DNA from: Chromatiaceae bacterium
Lineage (GTDB): Bacteria > Pseudomonadota > Gammaproteobacteria > Chromatiales > Chromatiaceae
DNA length: 64,000 nt
Direction: 5' to 3'
Assembly (NCBI GenBank): GCA_024235175.1
Contig: JACKMX010000004.1
Coordinates: 434,001-498,000, forward strand
The translations under genes and the position numbers were made by a program. The notes below the pieces were generated by a model. It did no database searches. It worked only from the letters and a program-made list of their open reading frames with translations, and was not told the origin of the DNA. Shown piece after piece: positions 25,320 through 33,584 of the stretch. Numbering within the stretch: the first letter of the stretch is position 1; each line of letters opens with the position of its first letter.

Positions 25320-25997
25320 TCACGCCGTGAGCGACATCAGCAACTTCACCAGCATCGACCGGTCCACACCCCCCTCCGTGGTCGCGCTCAGGCGGTAGAC
25401 AGCGGCGATCAAGCCCGCTTTTTTTCTGGGTTCCATCGTTTTTTCGGAAGATGTCAGGAACTCGTCCACGATCTCGATCGCTGTGAGTAGAATCCCCTCT
25501 TCAATCGAGGCCTTGTAAGTTCTGCGCTCCCAGGCGATATCCCGCCACAGGATCAACTCCTCTTCACCGACCTGTCCGACTTCACCGATCTTTCCGATCT
25601 CCAGCAGGCCTTCGTTGTACCTGTCCGTGAACTCCCTGATCGCAGCGCGCGTCATCACCTCTGGCCGGCGTTGTGCATACCGTTCGAATTCCAACACGAT
25701 TGCCAACTGTGCCGGTGTCAGACCTCTCAGTCCATCGCCCTCTTTGGCGCCCTGCCCCAGTGCCAGCCAGGAGAGGCTGACATTGGCTACCCGGGCAATG
25801 CTCACCAGTTTATCGGCACCGGGCACCGACACCCCGGAGAGATACTTGCGCAACATGCCTTCGGCGAACCCACACTTTTGTGCGAACTTGTATCCTGACT
25901 CTTCACCGATCACCTCTTTCAGGCGATCGGCAAAGGCAGCCGAGTCCCATTCGGCATTCGCGTCTATGTCATTGATTTTCTCTTTTCCGTTGCGCAT
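25320..25997 (-). CDS. XRE-family repressor-like regulator
   Basis: This 225-residue protein has an XRE HTH at about residues 22-75 (FADRLKEVIGEESGYKFAQK, then a recognition-helix region GFAEGMLRKYLSGVSVPGAD). A C-terminal helical part contains GLTPAQLAIVLEFERYAQRRPE and a cluster of Glu/Gly. It is divergent from the FlhDC-like genes across a 291-base gap, a typical place for an ICE master repressor controlling the activator promoter. No peptidase-type cleavage motif was recognised. A GTACTATAGTAC palindrome lies 43 bases upstream of its start. Confidence 0.8.
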   Translation of the reverse strand: MRNGKEKINDIDANAEWDSAAFADRLKEVIGEESGYKFAQKCGFAEGMLRKYLSGVSVPGADKLVSIARVANVSLSWLALGQGAKEGDGLRGLTPAQLAIVLEFERYAQRRPEVMTRAAIREFTDRYNEGLLEIGKIGEVGQVGEEELILWRDIAWERRTYKASIEEGILLTAIEIVDEFLTSSEKTMEPRKKAGLIAAVYRLSATTEGGVDRSMLVKLLMSLTA

Positions 25998-26289
25998 CTG
26001 TGAGCACCGACAGGATTTCTGATGAGATATTAGAGATTCGTACTATAGTACTTATTGCGTAATTTAAAATATCATTTCTGTTGAACTCATGCCGGTAAGC
26101 TGTACCATGAACTCCGAAAGATCGGGTTCATCTGATAGAAACCGGGCAGAATGCAAGAATAATAACATGATAAATAGTATGATATTACGAATTTTCGCGT
26201 ACCGCATACCCAACCCTGCACGGGGCTATGGCCATTTACCATCCCCGGCGCTAGTGACCGGTGTCGATGTGCCCGTTTGAATCGCTGCC
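25998..26289. promoter_or_regulatory. Divergent control region between XRE and FlhD-like genes
   Basis: This A/T-rich gap (compared with neighbours) between the XRE gene and the FlhD-like gene contains a perfect 12-bp palindrome GTACTATAGTAC at 26040-26051, a plausible XRE operator. It also has TATTAGAGATTCG and ATATCATTTC stretches typical of promoters. The distal part (26100-26280) shows nothing recognisable. Confidence 0.5.
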
Positions 26290-26595
26290 ATGGCCATACT
26301 CGATCAGGACGTCGTCGATCTGAATCTCGGCTGGCTGGTCACGGCACGGGATCTGAGTAGGAACGATCCCCAAAAGGCGGCAATCGTGTTGGGTATCGAC
26401 GAAGCCAGGATGGCTTTGCTCTCCCATCTGACACTGCAGGAGCTGCTCACCATTGCCCGCTCCGGCATCCTGCTCCTGCGCCCGCGCTTCCGACCCGAAT
26501 TCTGGATTGACCTGATCGCCGATTGCCGACGACCTTCACCGGTGACACGGCTCCAGGCGCTCGTGCTGGCCATCGAGGAAGCCGGAGAACGATGA
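26290..26595 (+). CDS. FlhD-like activator subunit, first copy
   Basis: This 101-residue protein resembles FlhD-type transcription activator subunits: an all-helical layout with LDQDVVDLNLGWLVTARDLSR, then NDPQKAAIVLGIDEARMALL and LTLQELLTIARSGILLLRPR. FlhD works as a complex with FlhC. Its stop overlaps the start of the FlhC-like gene (ATGA). FlhDC-like pairs control transfer genes on other ICEs (SetCD of SXT). That is family knowledge. The target promoters here are unknown. Confidence 0.72.
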   Translation: MAILDQDVVDLNLGWLVTARDLSRNDPQKAAIVLGIDEARMALLSHLTLQELLTIARSGILLLRPRFRPEFWIDLIADCRRPSPVTRLQALVLAIEEAGER

Positions 26596-27101
26596 GGCTG
26601 GACCTCATCGAACGTGAGTATGAGGCGATCGAGCTTATCAAACGCGGGATGCGTATTTCGGTCGTCAGCCGGATCACCGAATTCTCGCCGAAAGTCCTGC
26701 GTTCATTGAGCCGGGAGGTTCACGGTCATAGCCCCCGATCTGGACAGCTGCCTTCCACCAGCCGCATGCTGTCGAAACGATCCACACAAGCGACCGCCAC
26801 CCTGTTCACCGCGCTCTATCGGGCGCAGGCTGGCAGTGGAATCTTCGATGCGATTGCGCTCGACCACCTGCTCGCGGCGCATGAACGCTACCTGGCGTTT
26901 TCCGCGGGTCTACGACTTCAGGGGTTGGATATCGTGCCCATCGATATCACCCAGGCCTGGGTACTCGCCCGGGATATCCGCAGCGGGGTCGCCAGCTTTC
27001 GATACTGCCACGCCTGTCATCTCCACTATCTGTTTATCGATGACGCACGCGTACCCGAGGGCTGCCCCATCTGCGCGCTCAAACGGCAATACGCGCGCTG
27101 A
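26592..27101 (+). CDS. FlhC-like activator subunit, first copy
   Basis: This 169-residue protein starts at ATG 26592, overlapping the FlhD-like stop. The N-terminal helices (IELIKRGMRISVVSRITEFS) resemble FlhC, and the C-terminus has a four-Cys zinc site: CHAC at about residues 140-143 and CPIC at about 159-162. This four-Cys pattern is a hallmark of FlhC. It forms an operon with the preceding gene, and the HD-GYP regulator gene converges from the opposite strand. Confidence 0.75.
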   Translation: MRLDLIEREYEAIELIKRGMRISVVSRITEFSPKVLRSLSREVHGHSPRSGQLPSTSRMLSKRSTQATATLFTALYRAQAGSGIFDAIALDHLLAAHERYLAFSAGLRLQGLDIVPIDITQAWVLARDIRSGVASFRYCHACHLHYLFIDDARVPEGCPICALKRQYAR

Positions 27102-27176
27102 ACAAGCAAGTGCACGGTAGCGGAACACTGCGCAGTGACACCTGACCGCCCCCTCACTGGTAACACGTTGAATTCA

Positions 27177-28157
27177 TCAACCCAGTAGAAAGTCCGGCAC
27201 CGGGTCAGCTGCCTTTGCCTCGTCCATGCAATGCAGGAAAGCATCGACGCAATCCGGATCGAAGCGTTTTCCGCGTTCTGCCAGGACGTAGCCCAGCACC
27301 TGGTCGAGTTGCCAGGCAGGCCGGTAAGGACGCTCGGAAAGGAGTGCGTCGACCACATCCGCGACGGATACGATCCGTGCTTCCAGCGGGATATCGCGTT
27401 GCGTGAATCCGTGCGGGTAACCTTTACCATCGAAACGTTCATGGTGGGACAAAGCGATCGACGCGGCCATTTGCAGAAACGCGGATTGGTTGTCCCGTAA
27501 CAGCTGATAACCCAGCAGCGTATGATGCCGCACTGCCTTCCACTCATCCTGCTGCAACTTCGACTGCTTCGACAGCAAAGAGTCGGGAACCCGTACCTGA
27601 CCGAGATCGTTCAAGGGTGCCGCCCTTTCGATCAATCCGCACTCCTGGCTGGAGAGCCCCAGCTGCGCGGCTACTCGACCACTGACCGCAGCGACCCGTT
27701 TTGGGTTCCGGCCGAAAAAATTGTGCTGGATCCGGAACAGCACCTCGGTCAGTTCGTGCGCTTCCCGGTCCTGCCGGGAACTCAGTGCGAGCAGATTACG
27801 GAAACGTGCGCGCCATTCGTTGGGCTCGATCGGCTTGCAGAAGAAATCCAGCACCCCTGCCTCCGCCGCCCGGCGGCGGATCATCCGGTCCGCATCCTCC
27901 AGTGCCGTGATCATTGCCACCGGTAATCCCTCGTTGCCGGGTAGTGCGCGCAACCGGCGCGTCAGCTCGATACCGTCCATCGACGGCATGCGGTAGTCGA
28001 CAATTGCCAGGTCCAGCGAGTAGCGGGCCGCCCATTCGAGTGCGGCCAGTGGCGACCCGAATACCTCGACCTGCAGTTCGAGATTCAGACTACGGAGAAA
28101 CTCGTCGAGGATCAGCCGGGTGACTCCCTGGTCGTCAACAATCAGTATGCGCTGCAT
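27177..28157 (-). CDS. Response regulator with degenerate HD-GYP domain
   Basis: This 326-residue protein starts at ATG 28157 with AGAGG upstream. The receiver domain (1-120) has VDDQG, the phospho-Asp in AIVDYRMPSMDG and the Lys in FFCKPIEP. The C-terminal half is HD-GYP: ERAAPLNDLGQVRVPD, HHTLLGYQLL, ALSHHERFDGKGYPHGF and DVVDALLSERPYRP. The first catalytic HD pair reads ND, so phosphodiesterase activity against c-di-GMP may be lost or changed, while the GYP motif is kept. It sits between the two FlhDC-like pairs. Confidence 0.85.
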   Translation of the reverse strand: MQRILIVDDQGVTRLILDEFLRSLNLELQVEVFGSPLAALEWAARYSLDLAIVDYRMPSMDGIELTRRLRALPGNEGLPVAMITALEDADRMIRRRAAEAGVLDFFCKPIEPNEWRARFRNLLALSSRQDREAHELTEVLFRIQHNFFGRNPKRVAAVSGRVAAQLGLSSQECGLIERAAPLNDLGQVRVPDSLLSKQSKLQQDEWKAVRHHTLLGYQLLRDNQSAFLQMAASIALSHHERFDGKGYPHGFTQRDIPLEARIVSVADVVDALLSERPYRPAWQLDQVLGYVLAERGKRFDPDCVDAFLHCMDEAKAADPVPDFLLG

Positions 28158-28476
28158 GTCGCAAGCCTCTGTTTTCACTCAATGTTCTTAATTCAGCGTA
28201 GCGGCAAGAGTCGTGCATAATTAAGGACTTTGACAAACAATTTCACGTTTCACATGCGAAATGCGGCATAACCATGAGAAATTCCCACGCTATCCTGCAT
28301 AGACCATCATCCCAGCCGGACAACCACGAAAGGTGACCCACCAGGGAAACCTTTCGTGCGTTACTTAGACCTGCTCCGTCGTTAGCATGCTTTCAGACCA
28401 TTTATCTTTAGGGTACCGGCGACGAGTGAGCTGACTCCCTTTCTTCGCCAGCTGTTTGCGCTTTGAAGCGATAGTG
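28158..28476. promoter_or_regulatory. Control region between HD-GYP gene and second FlhD-like gene, with hairpin
   Basis: The gap upstream of both divergent genes contains a perfect 10-bp inverted repeat CACGAAAGGT / ACCTTTCGTG (28325-28334 and 28349-28358, 14-base loop). No T-tract follows, so it is more likely a regulatory structure than a terminator. Nothing else recognisable. Confidence 0.45.
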
Positions 28477-28758
28477 ATGGATTTCTCTCAGATCAACCTG
28501 CAATACCTGATCCATGCGCAGGACCTGGCCCGGCAGGACCCCCGTCGTGCCGGCGTGTTACTGGAGCTGCCCGAGGATCAGGTGGAACTGTTGTGCTCAC
28601 TCACACCCGATCAGCTGGCGCGGTTCGCGCTCATCCGCTCTCCGCTGCTTATCCCCCGGGGAGAGCGCTGGTGGTGGTCCCGGCTCCTGGCAGCCGCAGG
28701 TGACGGCTGTCAGGCGGAGATCGACGCGATCCTGGAGCATGGCCAGACCAGAGCGTGA
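28477..28758 (+). CDS. FlhD-like activator subunit, second copy
   Basis: This protein of about 93 residues is similar in layout to the first FlhD-like gene: MDFSQINLQYLIHAQDLARQ, DPRRAGVLLELPEDQVELL and LTPDQLARFALIRSPLLIPR. The NLQYL...DLAR.DP pattern parallels NLGWL...DLSRNDP of the first copy, so the two are paralogs. I chose ATG 28477, and a TTG at 28456 is an alternative. It is followed by the second FlhC-like gene after 20 bases, forming an operon. Confidence 0.7.
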   Translation: MDFSQINLQYLIHAQDLARQDPRRAGVLLELPEDQVELLCSLTPDQLARFALIRSPLLIPRGERWWWSRLLAAAGDGCQAEIDAILEHGQTRA

Positions 28759-28777
28759 TCGTGGAGAGCGTTCATAA

Positions 28778-29467
28778 ATGGAGTCCTGTAACCGACCGAC
28801 GCTCAGCATTACCGCTTTCTGTGAATGCACGCTCCGCGAAGACTGCGATCTGGCAATCTGTACGGAGATCGGCAGACTTCAGGAGGCGCTCAGGCTGACC
28901 CAATTGGGCGCCAGGGCAGGCCTGGTTTCTCAGTTGACCGGGATGGAGAAAACAGCAGCGAATCGCCTTTACCGCAGGTTGCATGGAAAACTATCCCCAT
29001 CGGGTCTGATGCCGTTCACCGATGCCTGGTACCTCAAGTGCGCCCGGCGCATGCTCCACGCCAGCCAGGTGTGGCACCTGCACAAGAGGCTTGCAGGCGA
29101 CGGACGCAGTCCAGGTCGCACTTTGATCGATGTATATGAGTGCTACACGCAACGGGAGAAGAAACCTTTGCTCGACTTGACCCGTACCTTTCTCGTCCCC
29201 CGTCTCGTCACCATGAACATCTGGCGCGAACACCTCTGCCGCGATTGTGGCACGCACTATCCCGCACCGGACAACATCACTGAAAACCGTTGCGCCGGCT
29301 GCCGGATCCATTACCGGTTTCGCTGCCGCAACTGTCAGGCTCCGGTGCCGCAATCCCGCGGGCGACCACGCGCAAGATGCGATCGTTGCGGCACGTCGTT
29401 GAAACAGAGCAGCCACCGCAAAATCAAGGAAACCACGAACGAACCTTCCCACGGACGGCTTTGCTGA
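28778..29467 (+). CDS. FlhC-like activator subunit, second copy, with extra Cys clusters
   Basis: This 229-residue protein has an FlhC-type helical N-terminus (LGARAGLVSQLTGMEKTAANRL) and a C-terminal zinc region (CRDCGTHY, then CAGCRIHYRFRC, CRNCQ and CDRCG), with more Cys pairs than the first copy. This suggests an additional zinc ribbon. It also has a longer central segment. The start ATG 28778 is 20 bases after the FlhD-like stop. It is the last gene before the integrase, which converges on the other strand. Confidence 0.72.
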   Translation: MESCNRPTLSITAFCECTLREDCDLAICTEIGRLQEALRLTQLGARAGLVSQLTGMEKTAANRLYRRLHGKLSPSGLMPFTDAWYLKCARRMLHASQVWHLHKRLAGDGRSPGRTLIDVYECYTQREKKPLLDLTRTFLVPRLVTMNIWREHLCRDCGTHYPAPDNITENRCAGCRIHYRFRCRNCQAPVPQSRGRPRARCDRCGTSLKQSSHRKIKETTNEPSHGRLC

Positions 29468-29508
29468 CGCGCTGATAACAACCGGCGCCGGGAACTGCGT
29501 AGGACATC

Positions 29509-30561
29509 TCACACAGAGCGATTGCCGCGCCTGCCATCCAGTTTGGCCACCAGATCCTCGGCACGAAGATGGGTGTAACGCTTGAGCATCTGCATCGACC
29601 GGTGGCCACTGATCGCGGCGACCTCCTGGTCCGACAGGCCCCGCTCGACCAGTCGCGATATCGCCTCGTGGCGCAGGTCATGAAATCGCAGATCGGAGAT
29701 CCCGGCCCGGGCCAATGCCATCGACCAGACCTTGTTGATCCGATAGGGTCTACGTATTCCATCCCTGCCGGGTTCACCGTAAAAGATCAGGTTGGTGTCG
29801 GCAGGCCGGACGGGATGGTCGAGGGCCTGACGAAATACCCTGACCGCGCGCCGGGAGAGCGGAACGGTCCTTTCGCTGCCATTTTTCGTTTCGTTCAGCC
29901 GTACGATGCGGCGATTGAGATCGACCTGATCCCGGGTCAGAGAGAGAATCTCTCCCTGACGCATGCCCGAGTAGAGCGCTATGCGAACCGCCCACCCCAG
30001 CAGGGGGTTGCTGTGTGCGTCGCAAGCCCTCAGCATGCGACGCGGTTCGCCCCTAGACAGTCGCCGCTTACGACCGGCGTCAGGTGACGGCCGGCGGATG
30101 CTGGCAACCGGATTGTAGGCCAGCCCCAAACCCCACTCCTTTATCGCGACGGTGTAGAGATGGCCCAGCAGGGCCAGTTCCAGACGCACCGTCGAGGCAC
30201 TTTTCCCTTCCACCCGTCTGTCGTCGCGAAAGGTGGCAACAATATCCGGTGACAACGAAGCCAGCGTATAACGCCCCAGGCGTTCCCGTATCAGAGCGGC
30301 GCGCACCTTTTCGCCATGCTGGGTCGACACTCTCTTGGTGGACGTGATCTCCTTCAGGTACCTGTCCAGGGCGGAGGCGATCGTGGTCGTTTCGGAGGAC
30401 ACTCGCTTGAGGTAGACACCCCGAATCATTTCGTCTTCAGTGTTTCTGGCCCAGTCCAGGGCGTCCCGTTTCGTACGGAACGATTTGGCGACGGTAGGCC
30501 AGCCTTTACGGCGTATCACCGCCTTCCAGGCCTTGGAGGGAGCTTTGACGATTGTTGCCAC
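29509..30561 (-). CDS. ICE tyrosine integrase
   Basis: This 350-residue phage-type integrase has an N-terminal arm-binding region (AWKAVIRRKGWPTVAKSFRTK), a core-binding domain and a catalytic domain with YSGMRQGEILSL (Arg), FHDLRHEAISRLVE (HxxR), AISGHRS (His) and MLKRYTHL (Tyr). The gene is 91 bases from the 3' end of tRNA-Lys and reads away from it, the standard layout for site-specific integration into a tRNA. It likely catalyses both insertion and excision. A recombination directionality factor was not identified. Confidence 0.9.
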   Translation of the reverse strand: MATIVKAPSKAWKAVIRRKGWPTVAKSFRTKRDALDWARNTEDEMIRGVYLKRVSSETTTIASALDRYLKEITSTKRVSTQHGEKVRAALIRERLGRYTLASLSPDIVATFRDDRRVEGKSASTVRLELALLGHLYTVAIKEWGLGLAYNPVASIRRPSPDAGRKRRLSRGEPRRMLRACDAHSNPLLGWAVRIALYSGMRQGEILSLTRDQVDLNRRIVRLNETKNGSERTVPLSRRAVRVFRQALDHPVRPADTNLIFYGEPGRDGIRRPYRINKVWSMALARAGISDLRFHDLRHEAISRLVERGLSDQEVAAISGHRSMQMLKRYTHLRAEDLVAKLDGRRGNRSV

Positions 30562-30651
30562 GGGTACACCTGAAATGGATCGTTAGTGTACCTGTATTGT
30601 ACCTGTTGGAAAAATTATGAGCCAGCTTAATATGTAACTTATTGATTTTAT

Positions 30652-30727
30652 TGGTGGGCCGTGGGCGACTCGAACGCCCGACCAATGGATTAAAAATCCA
30701 CTGCTCTACCGACTGAGCTAACGGCCC
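30652..30727 (-). tRNA. tRNA-Lys (anticodon TTT), ICE attachment site
   Basis: 76 bases including an encoded CCA (30652-30654 on this strand). The acceptor stem GGGCCGT pairs with ACGGCCC. The anticodon TTT is at 30694-30692 with flanks GGATTTTTAATCC, and the T-arm has GTTCGAGTC. The ICE integrase gene lies on the 3' side, so the tRNA 3' end is the probable attB/attR core. The mate copy would be beyond the left edge. Confidence 0.97.
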
Positions 30728-30743
30728 CTAGGGAAAGCGCGGC

Positions 30744-30771
30744 ATTATACCCGAAGGGGGTTGGCAGTCAA
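30744..30771 (-). promoter_or_regulatory. Sigma-70 promoter of tRNA-Lys
   Basis: On the minus strand TTGACT (30771-30766) and TATAAT (30749-30744) are separated by 16 bases, about 16 bases before the tRNA 5' end. A near-consensus promoter. Confidence 0.85.
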
Positions 30772-30908
30772 AGACCCTTCATACGTTGTCCCGCTTTATC
30801 GGGTCGCCCGTCGACTGTTACAAATCGATTATTCCGTTGTTCCAGACATTGTTGAACTTATCCCCCGGATAGTGAATTCGGGTTTATAGCGGTTCGCCTG
30901 TGATGGTG

Positions 30909-31595
30909 CTATCGGTATCTTGTCGGATCGGTTATGCCCGCTTCGTGGAATCCCTGGGCACGAAGCCGGCAGGAGTCACAGCGGCCGCAGGCGGCACCGT
31001 CCGCATCAGACTGATAGCAGGATGTGGTCAATGCATAATCGACACCGAGTTCGATGCCACGGCGAATGATCTCAGCCTTGGTCAGCTCGATCAAAGGCGC
31101 CTGGATACGGAAGCCCTCTCCTTCAACTCCGGCTTTGGTGCCGAGATTGGCAAGCTTCTCAAAAGCGGATATGAACTCCGGCCGGCAGTCGGGATAGCCC
31201 GAATAGTCCACCGCATTGACACCGACGAAGATATCTCTCGCACCGAGCACCTCGGCCCAACCCAGCGCCAGTGCCAGGAAGATGGTATTGCGCGCGGGCA
31301 CGTAGGTTACGGGTATTCCGGCACCGCCCGCTTCAGGCACCTGGATGCTGCGATCGGTCAGTGCAGACCCTCCAAATGCATCCAGTGCTATAGGCATTAT
31401 CTGATGGCGCTGCACACCCAGAGACTGGGCCACTTTGCCTGCTGCATGCAGCTCCGAGCGGTGCCGCTGTCCATAATCCATACTCAACGCGTAACAGGCG
31501 AAGCCCTGTTCCCGGGCAATGGCAAGGACGGTGGCTGAATCGAGCCCTCCCGAGAGCAGCACTACGGCCCGTTTGGAGTTTGTTGAATGCGACAT
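30909..31595 (-). CDS. queC: 7-cyano-7-deazaguanine synthase QueC
   Basis: QueC converts 7-carboxy-7-deazaguanine to preQ0 using ATP and ammonia in queuosine synthesis. This protein of 228 residues is of usual length. Visible motifs are the PP-loop VVLLSGGLDSATVLAI at the N-terminus and the C-terminal zinc-binding Cys set CYQSDADGAACGRCDSC. It is the final gene of the Tol-Pal/queE stretch, 200 bases after queE. The gene ends 180 bases before tRNA-Lys on the same strand. Confidence 0.95.
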   Translation of the reverse strand: MSHSTNSKRAVVLLSGGLDSATVLAIAREQGFACYALSMDYGQRHRSELHAAGKVAQSLGVQRHQIMPIALDAFGGSALTDRSIQVPEAGGAGIPVTYVPARNTIFLALALGWAEVLGARDIFVGVNAVDYSGYPDCRPEFISAFEKLANLGTKAGVEGEGFRIQAPLIELTKAEIIRRGIELGVDYALTTSCYQSDADGAACGRCDSCRLRAQGFHEAGITDPTRYR

Positions 31596-31793
31596 TTGAA
31601 TCCTTGATTTAAAACCAGAATCACTCTCTCGCCAAAACGCCAGGCACGCAGAGATTAAAAGAGAAGCATGTGTAATTACCCGATTACCTGATTATAGCTC
31701 TGTAGCCTAGAGTCCAGATTTATACTCCCTTGCGATCTTTGCGGCTCTGCGAGAAAGACTACCTGATTGCTTCGCACTCTTAAGCAGTAGAAG

Positions 31794-32462
31794 CTATTTC
31801 CCACCAACATTGCCCCAAAGGTACTTATGCAGTTGAATCTGAAAGCGTACATTCAGCCGGTCGCGTAAAATCCACTCCGCCAGTTGAGTTGGATCCTGCG
31901 TGCCATTGACGGGTGAAAACAGAATTTCGCAGCGGGATTCCAAGTCGTGATCGCGGAGCAGTTGCCTGGACCATTGGTAGTCCGCTTCGTTGCAGACAAC
32001 GAACTTTACCTGGTCGTGTGGATTCAACTGCTCAATATTCTGATAAAGATTCCGCTCTGCCTCACCTGAAGCCGGCGTCTTGATATCCATCACCCGCACC
32101 ACCCGTGGGTCGACTCCGGAGATATCCATGGCACCGCTGGTTTCCAGCGAGACCCGGTAACCGTCATCACACAGCAGTGTCAGCAGCTCCGAACAAGCTT
32201 CCTGCGCAAGAGGCTCGCCACCGGTGACTGTGACGTAACCTGTCTGGTAACTCTCCACCACTGCCTTGATCTGTGACAACGACATCCACTTCCCCCCCCT
32301 GAATGCGTAGCTGGTGTCACAGTAGCCGCAACGAAGCGGACAACCGGTTAGACGGATAAACGCCGTGGGCAGACCCACTCTGTTCGATTCGCCCTGCAGC
32401 GAGTGGAAAATTTCAGTGATGCGGAGCCGGGACTTACTGTTCAAAGCAATTGGTGATTGCAC
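31794..32462 (-). CDS. queE: 7-carboxy-7-deazaguanine synthase QueE
   Basis: This radical SAM enzyme of queuosine biosynthesis makes 7-carboxy-7-deazaguanine from 6-carboxytetrahydropterin. It has 222 residues. The cluster-binding motif is C-x3-C-x2-C in TGCPLRCGYCDTSYAF, and TVTGGEPLAQ is the SAM-binding GGE motif. The N-terminal LRITEIFHSLQGES is typical. It starts at ATG 32462, 49 bases after cpoB, and is probably co-transcribed with the tol-pal genes above and queC below. Confidence 0.95.
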   Translation of the reverse strand: MQSPIALNSKSRLRITEIFHSLQGESNRVGLPTAFIRLTGCPLRCGYCDTSYAFRGGKWMSLSQIKAVVESYQTGYVTVTGGEPLAQEACSELLTLLCDDGYRVSLETSGAMDISGVDPRVVRVMDIKTPASGEAERNLYQNIEQLNPHDQVKFVVCNEADYQWSRQLLRDHDLESRCEILFSPVNGTQDPTQLAEWILRDRLNVRFQIQLHKYLWGNVGGK

Positions 32463-32511
32463 CGGATAAAAATATAAAACACATACAGAAGTATAGATTA
32501 TATATTGTTTT

Positions 32512-33309
32512 CTATAGTTTTTTCTTTCTTATAAACTCTTCCGCCAGACGCGCTGCCGATGAGCCGGGGAAACGTTCGATAAGGGTCTCAAGAGTTGCCC
32601 GGGCCTTGGAAAGATCCTTCTTTTCGTATTGGATATAACCTATCTTCAACAGGGCGCCGGATACTTTCTGGCTGGCCGGAAAATTGTCGAGCAGTTTATT
32701 GAACTCCACCAGGGCATTGTCGAAATCCCGGGTTACATAGCTGGTTTCACCCAGCCAGTACTGTGCATTGTCTGAGTAGACTCCGGCGGGATAGGCCTTG
32801 AGGAAATCCTGAAACGACTTGGCCGATTCATCATATCTGCGCTGGGTGAGCAACTCGAAAGCCTTCTGGTAAGCGCTCTCCTCCCTGGCCGAAGCGCTGG
32901 TTGCAACCACAACAGGTTTTGATTCAGACGCTCCTGCCGCAGCGGATGCCTGCTGCCGGCCGGAACCTGTACCCCCACCGGACTCCTCAACCACCGCTGT
33001 CTCCCCGCTGGCGCCGGTTGCATCCGAATCTGCCGGTGACTGACTCAATCGCTCGTCTATATCCAGATAGAGGTCGCGCTGCTGTTTTTTCAACGCGCTC
33101 ATCTCGTTGCCCTGCAGCTCGACCTCACCACGTAACTGCTGCACCTCACGCTGCAACGCATCCAGTCGCAGCACGAGTCCCGACAACACCTTAACTTGCC
33201 GCTCCAGTACCTCAATCCTCTGTTCAACTCCTGCCGAAGAGTCCGCCGGCCAGACCGGCCCACTCAACGCCAGTAGGATGCAACAGACAGCAATTTTCCT
33301 GGTCAGCAT
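32512..33309 (-). CDS. cpoB: Cell division coordinator CpoB (YbgF), Tol-Pal associated
   Basis: This 265-residue periplasmic protein couples peptidoglycan synthesis to outer-membrane constriction with Tol-Pal. It has a signal peptide (KIAVCCILLALSGPVWPADS), an N-terminal coiled coil (VEQRIEVLERQVKVLSGLVL), a low-complexity linker, then TPR repeats (YQKAFELLTQRRYDESAKSF, YSDNAQYWLGETSYVTRDFD). It lies after pal as usual. Between pal and this gene is a 269-bp repeat element, so coupling to the operon may be altered. Confidence 0.93.
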   Translation of the reverse strand: MLTRKIAVCCILLALSGPVWPADSSAGVEQRIEVLERQVKVLSGLVLRLDALQREVQQLRGEVELQGNEMSALKKQQRDLYLDIDERLSQSPADSDATGASGETAVVEESGGGTGSGRQQASAAAGASESKPVVVATSASAREESAYQKAFELLTQRRYDESAKSFQDFLKAYPAGVYSDNAQYWLGETSYVTRDFDNALVEFNKLLDNFPASQKVSGALLKIGYIQYEKKDLSKARATLETLIERFPGSSAARLAEEFIRKKKL

Positions 33310-33314
33310 TATTC

Positions 33315-33583
33315 TAGTACTCCTTCAAGGTGATAATTACGGGTTCAGCATCCCCATGTGGTTTTCCAGCAAGGCGCAGTACGCAGGCAAGGGTGGGTCT
33401 CCTTGGCAAGTACTGCAACGCCGCTGGGGAGCCACATGGGGATGCCCTTTGGGTGAGCTTGTCAGCGTTCATGGCGGTGTTACGCCTCTTGGCAAGGGAA
33501 ACTGCCATTCCCTGCGAGGCGTGCCTTGCCCTGAACGCCGACAAGCTCACTGCATCCGCAATTATCACCTTGAAGGAGTACTA
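33315..33583. repeat. MITE-like element A (269 bp) in the pal-cpoB gap
   Basis: Ends are TAGTACTCCTTCAAGGTGAT and its reverse complement, a 24-bp perfect inverted terminal repeat (33315-33338 and 33560-33583), extending imperfectly beyond. The interior has no gene. Related copies lie at 48151-48264 and 60150-60235. It starts 5 bases upstream of the cpoB ATG and ends 1 base from the pal stop codon. Confidence 0.85.
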
Positions 33584-33584
33584 A

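Larger units (their letters stand above)
1..30654. mobile_element. Integrative and conjugative element, partial (right part with integrase end)
   Basis: The region from the left edge to the tRNA-Lys 3' end holds families that travel together on PFGI-1/SPI-7/ICEclc-type ICEs: TraD coupling protein, PFL_4695 and TIGR03759 proteins, PilL-like protein, DUF3577, PFL_4669, STY4528 replication protein, DUF2857, a ParB-family protein and an integrase beside a tRNA gene. The left boundary is outside the window, so neither total size nor the second attachment site can be read. Family assignments are from recognition of the translated proteins, not from a search. Confidence 0.9.

Noticed and set aside
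33330..33584. Short frames within the MITE-like element A
   Set aside because: Repeats of the same frame occur in other copies and have no ribosome site or family; they reflect the repeat itself.
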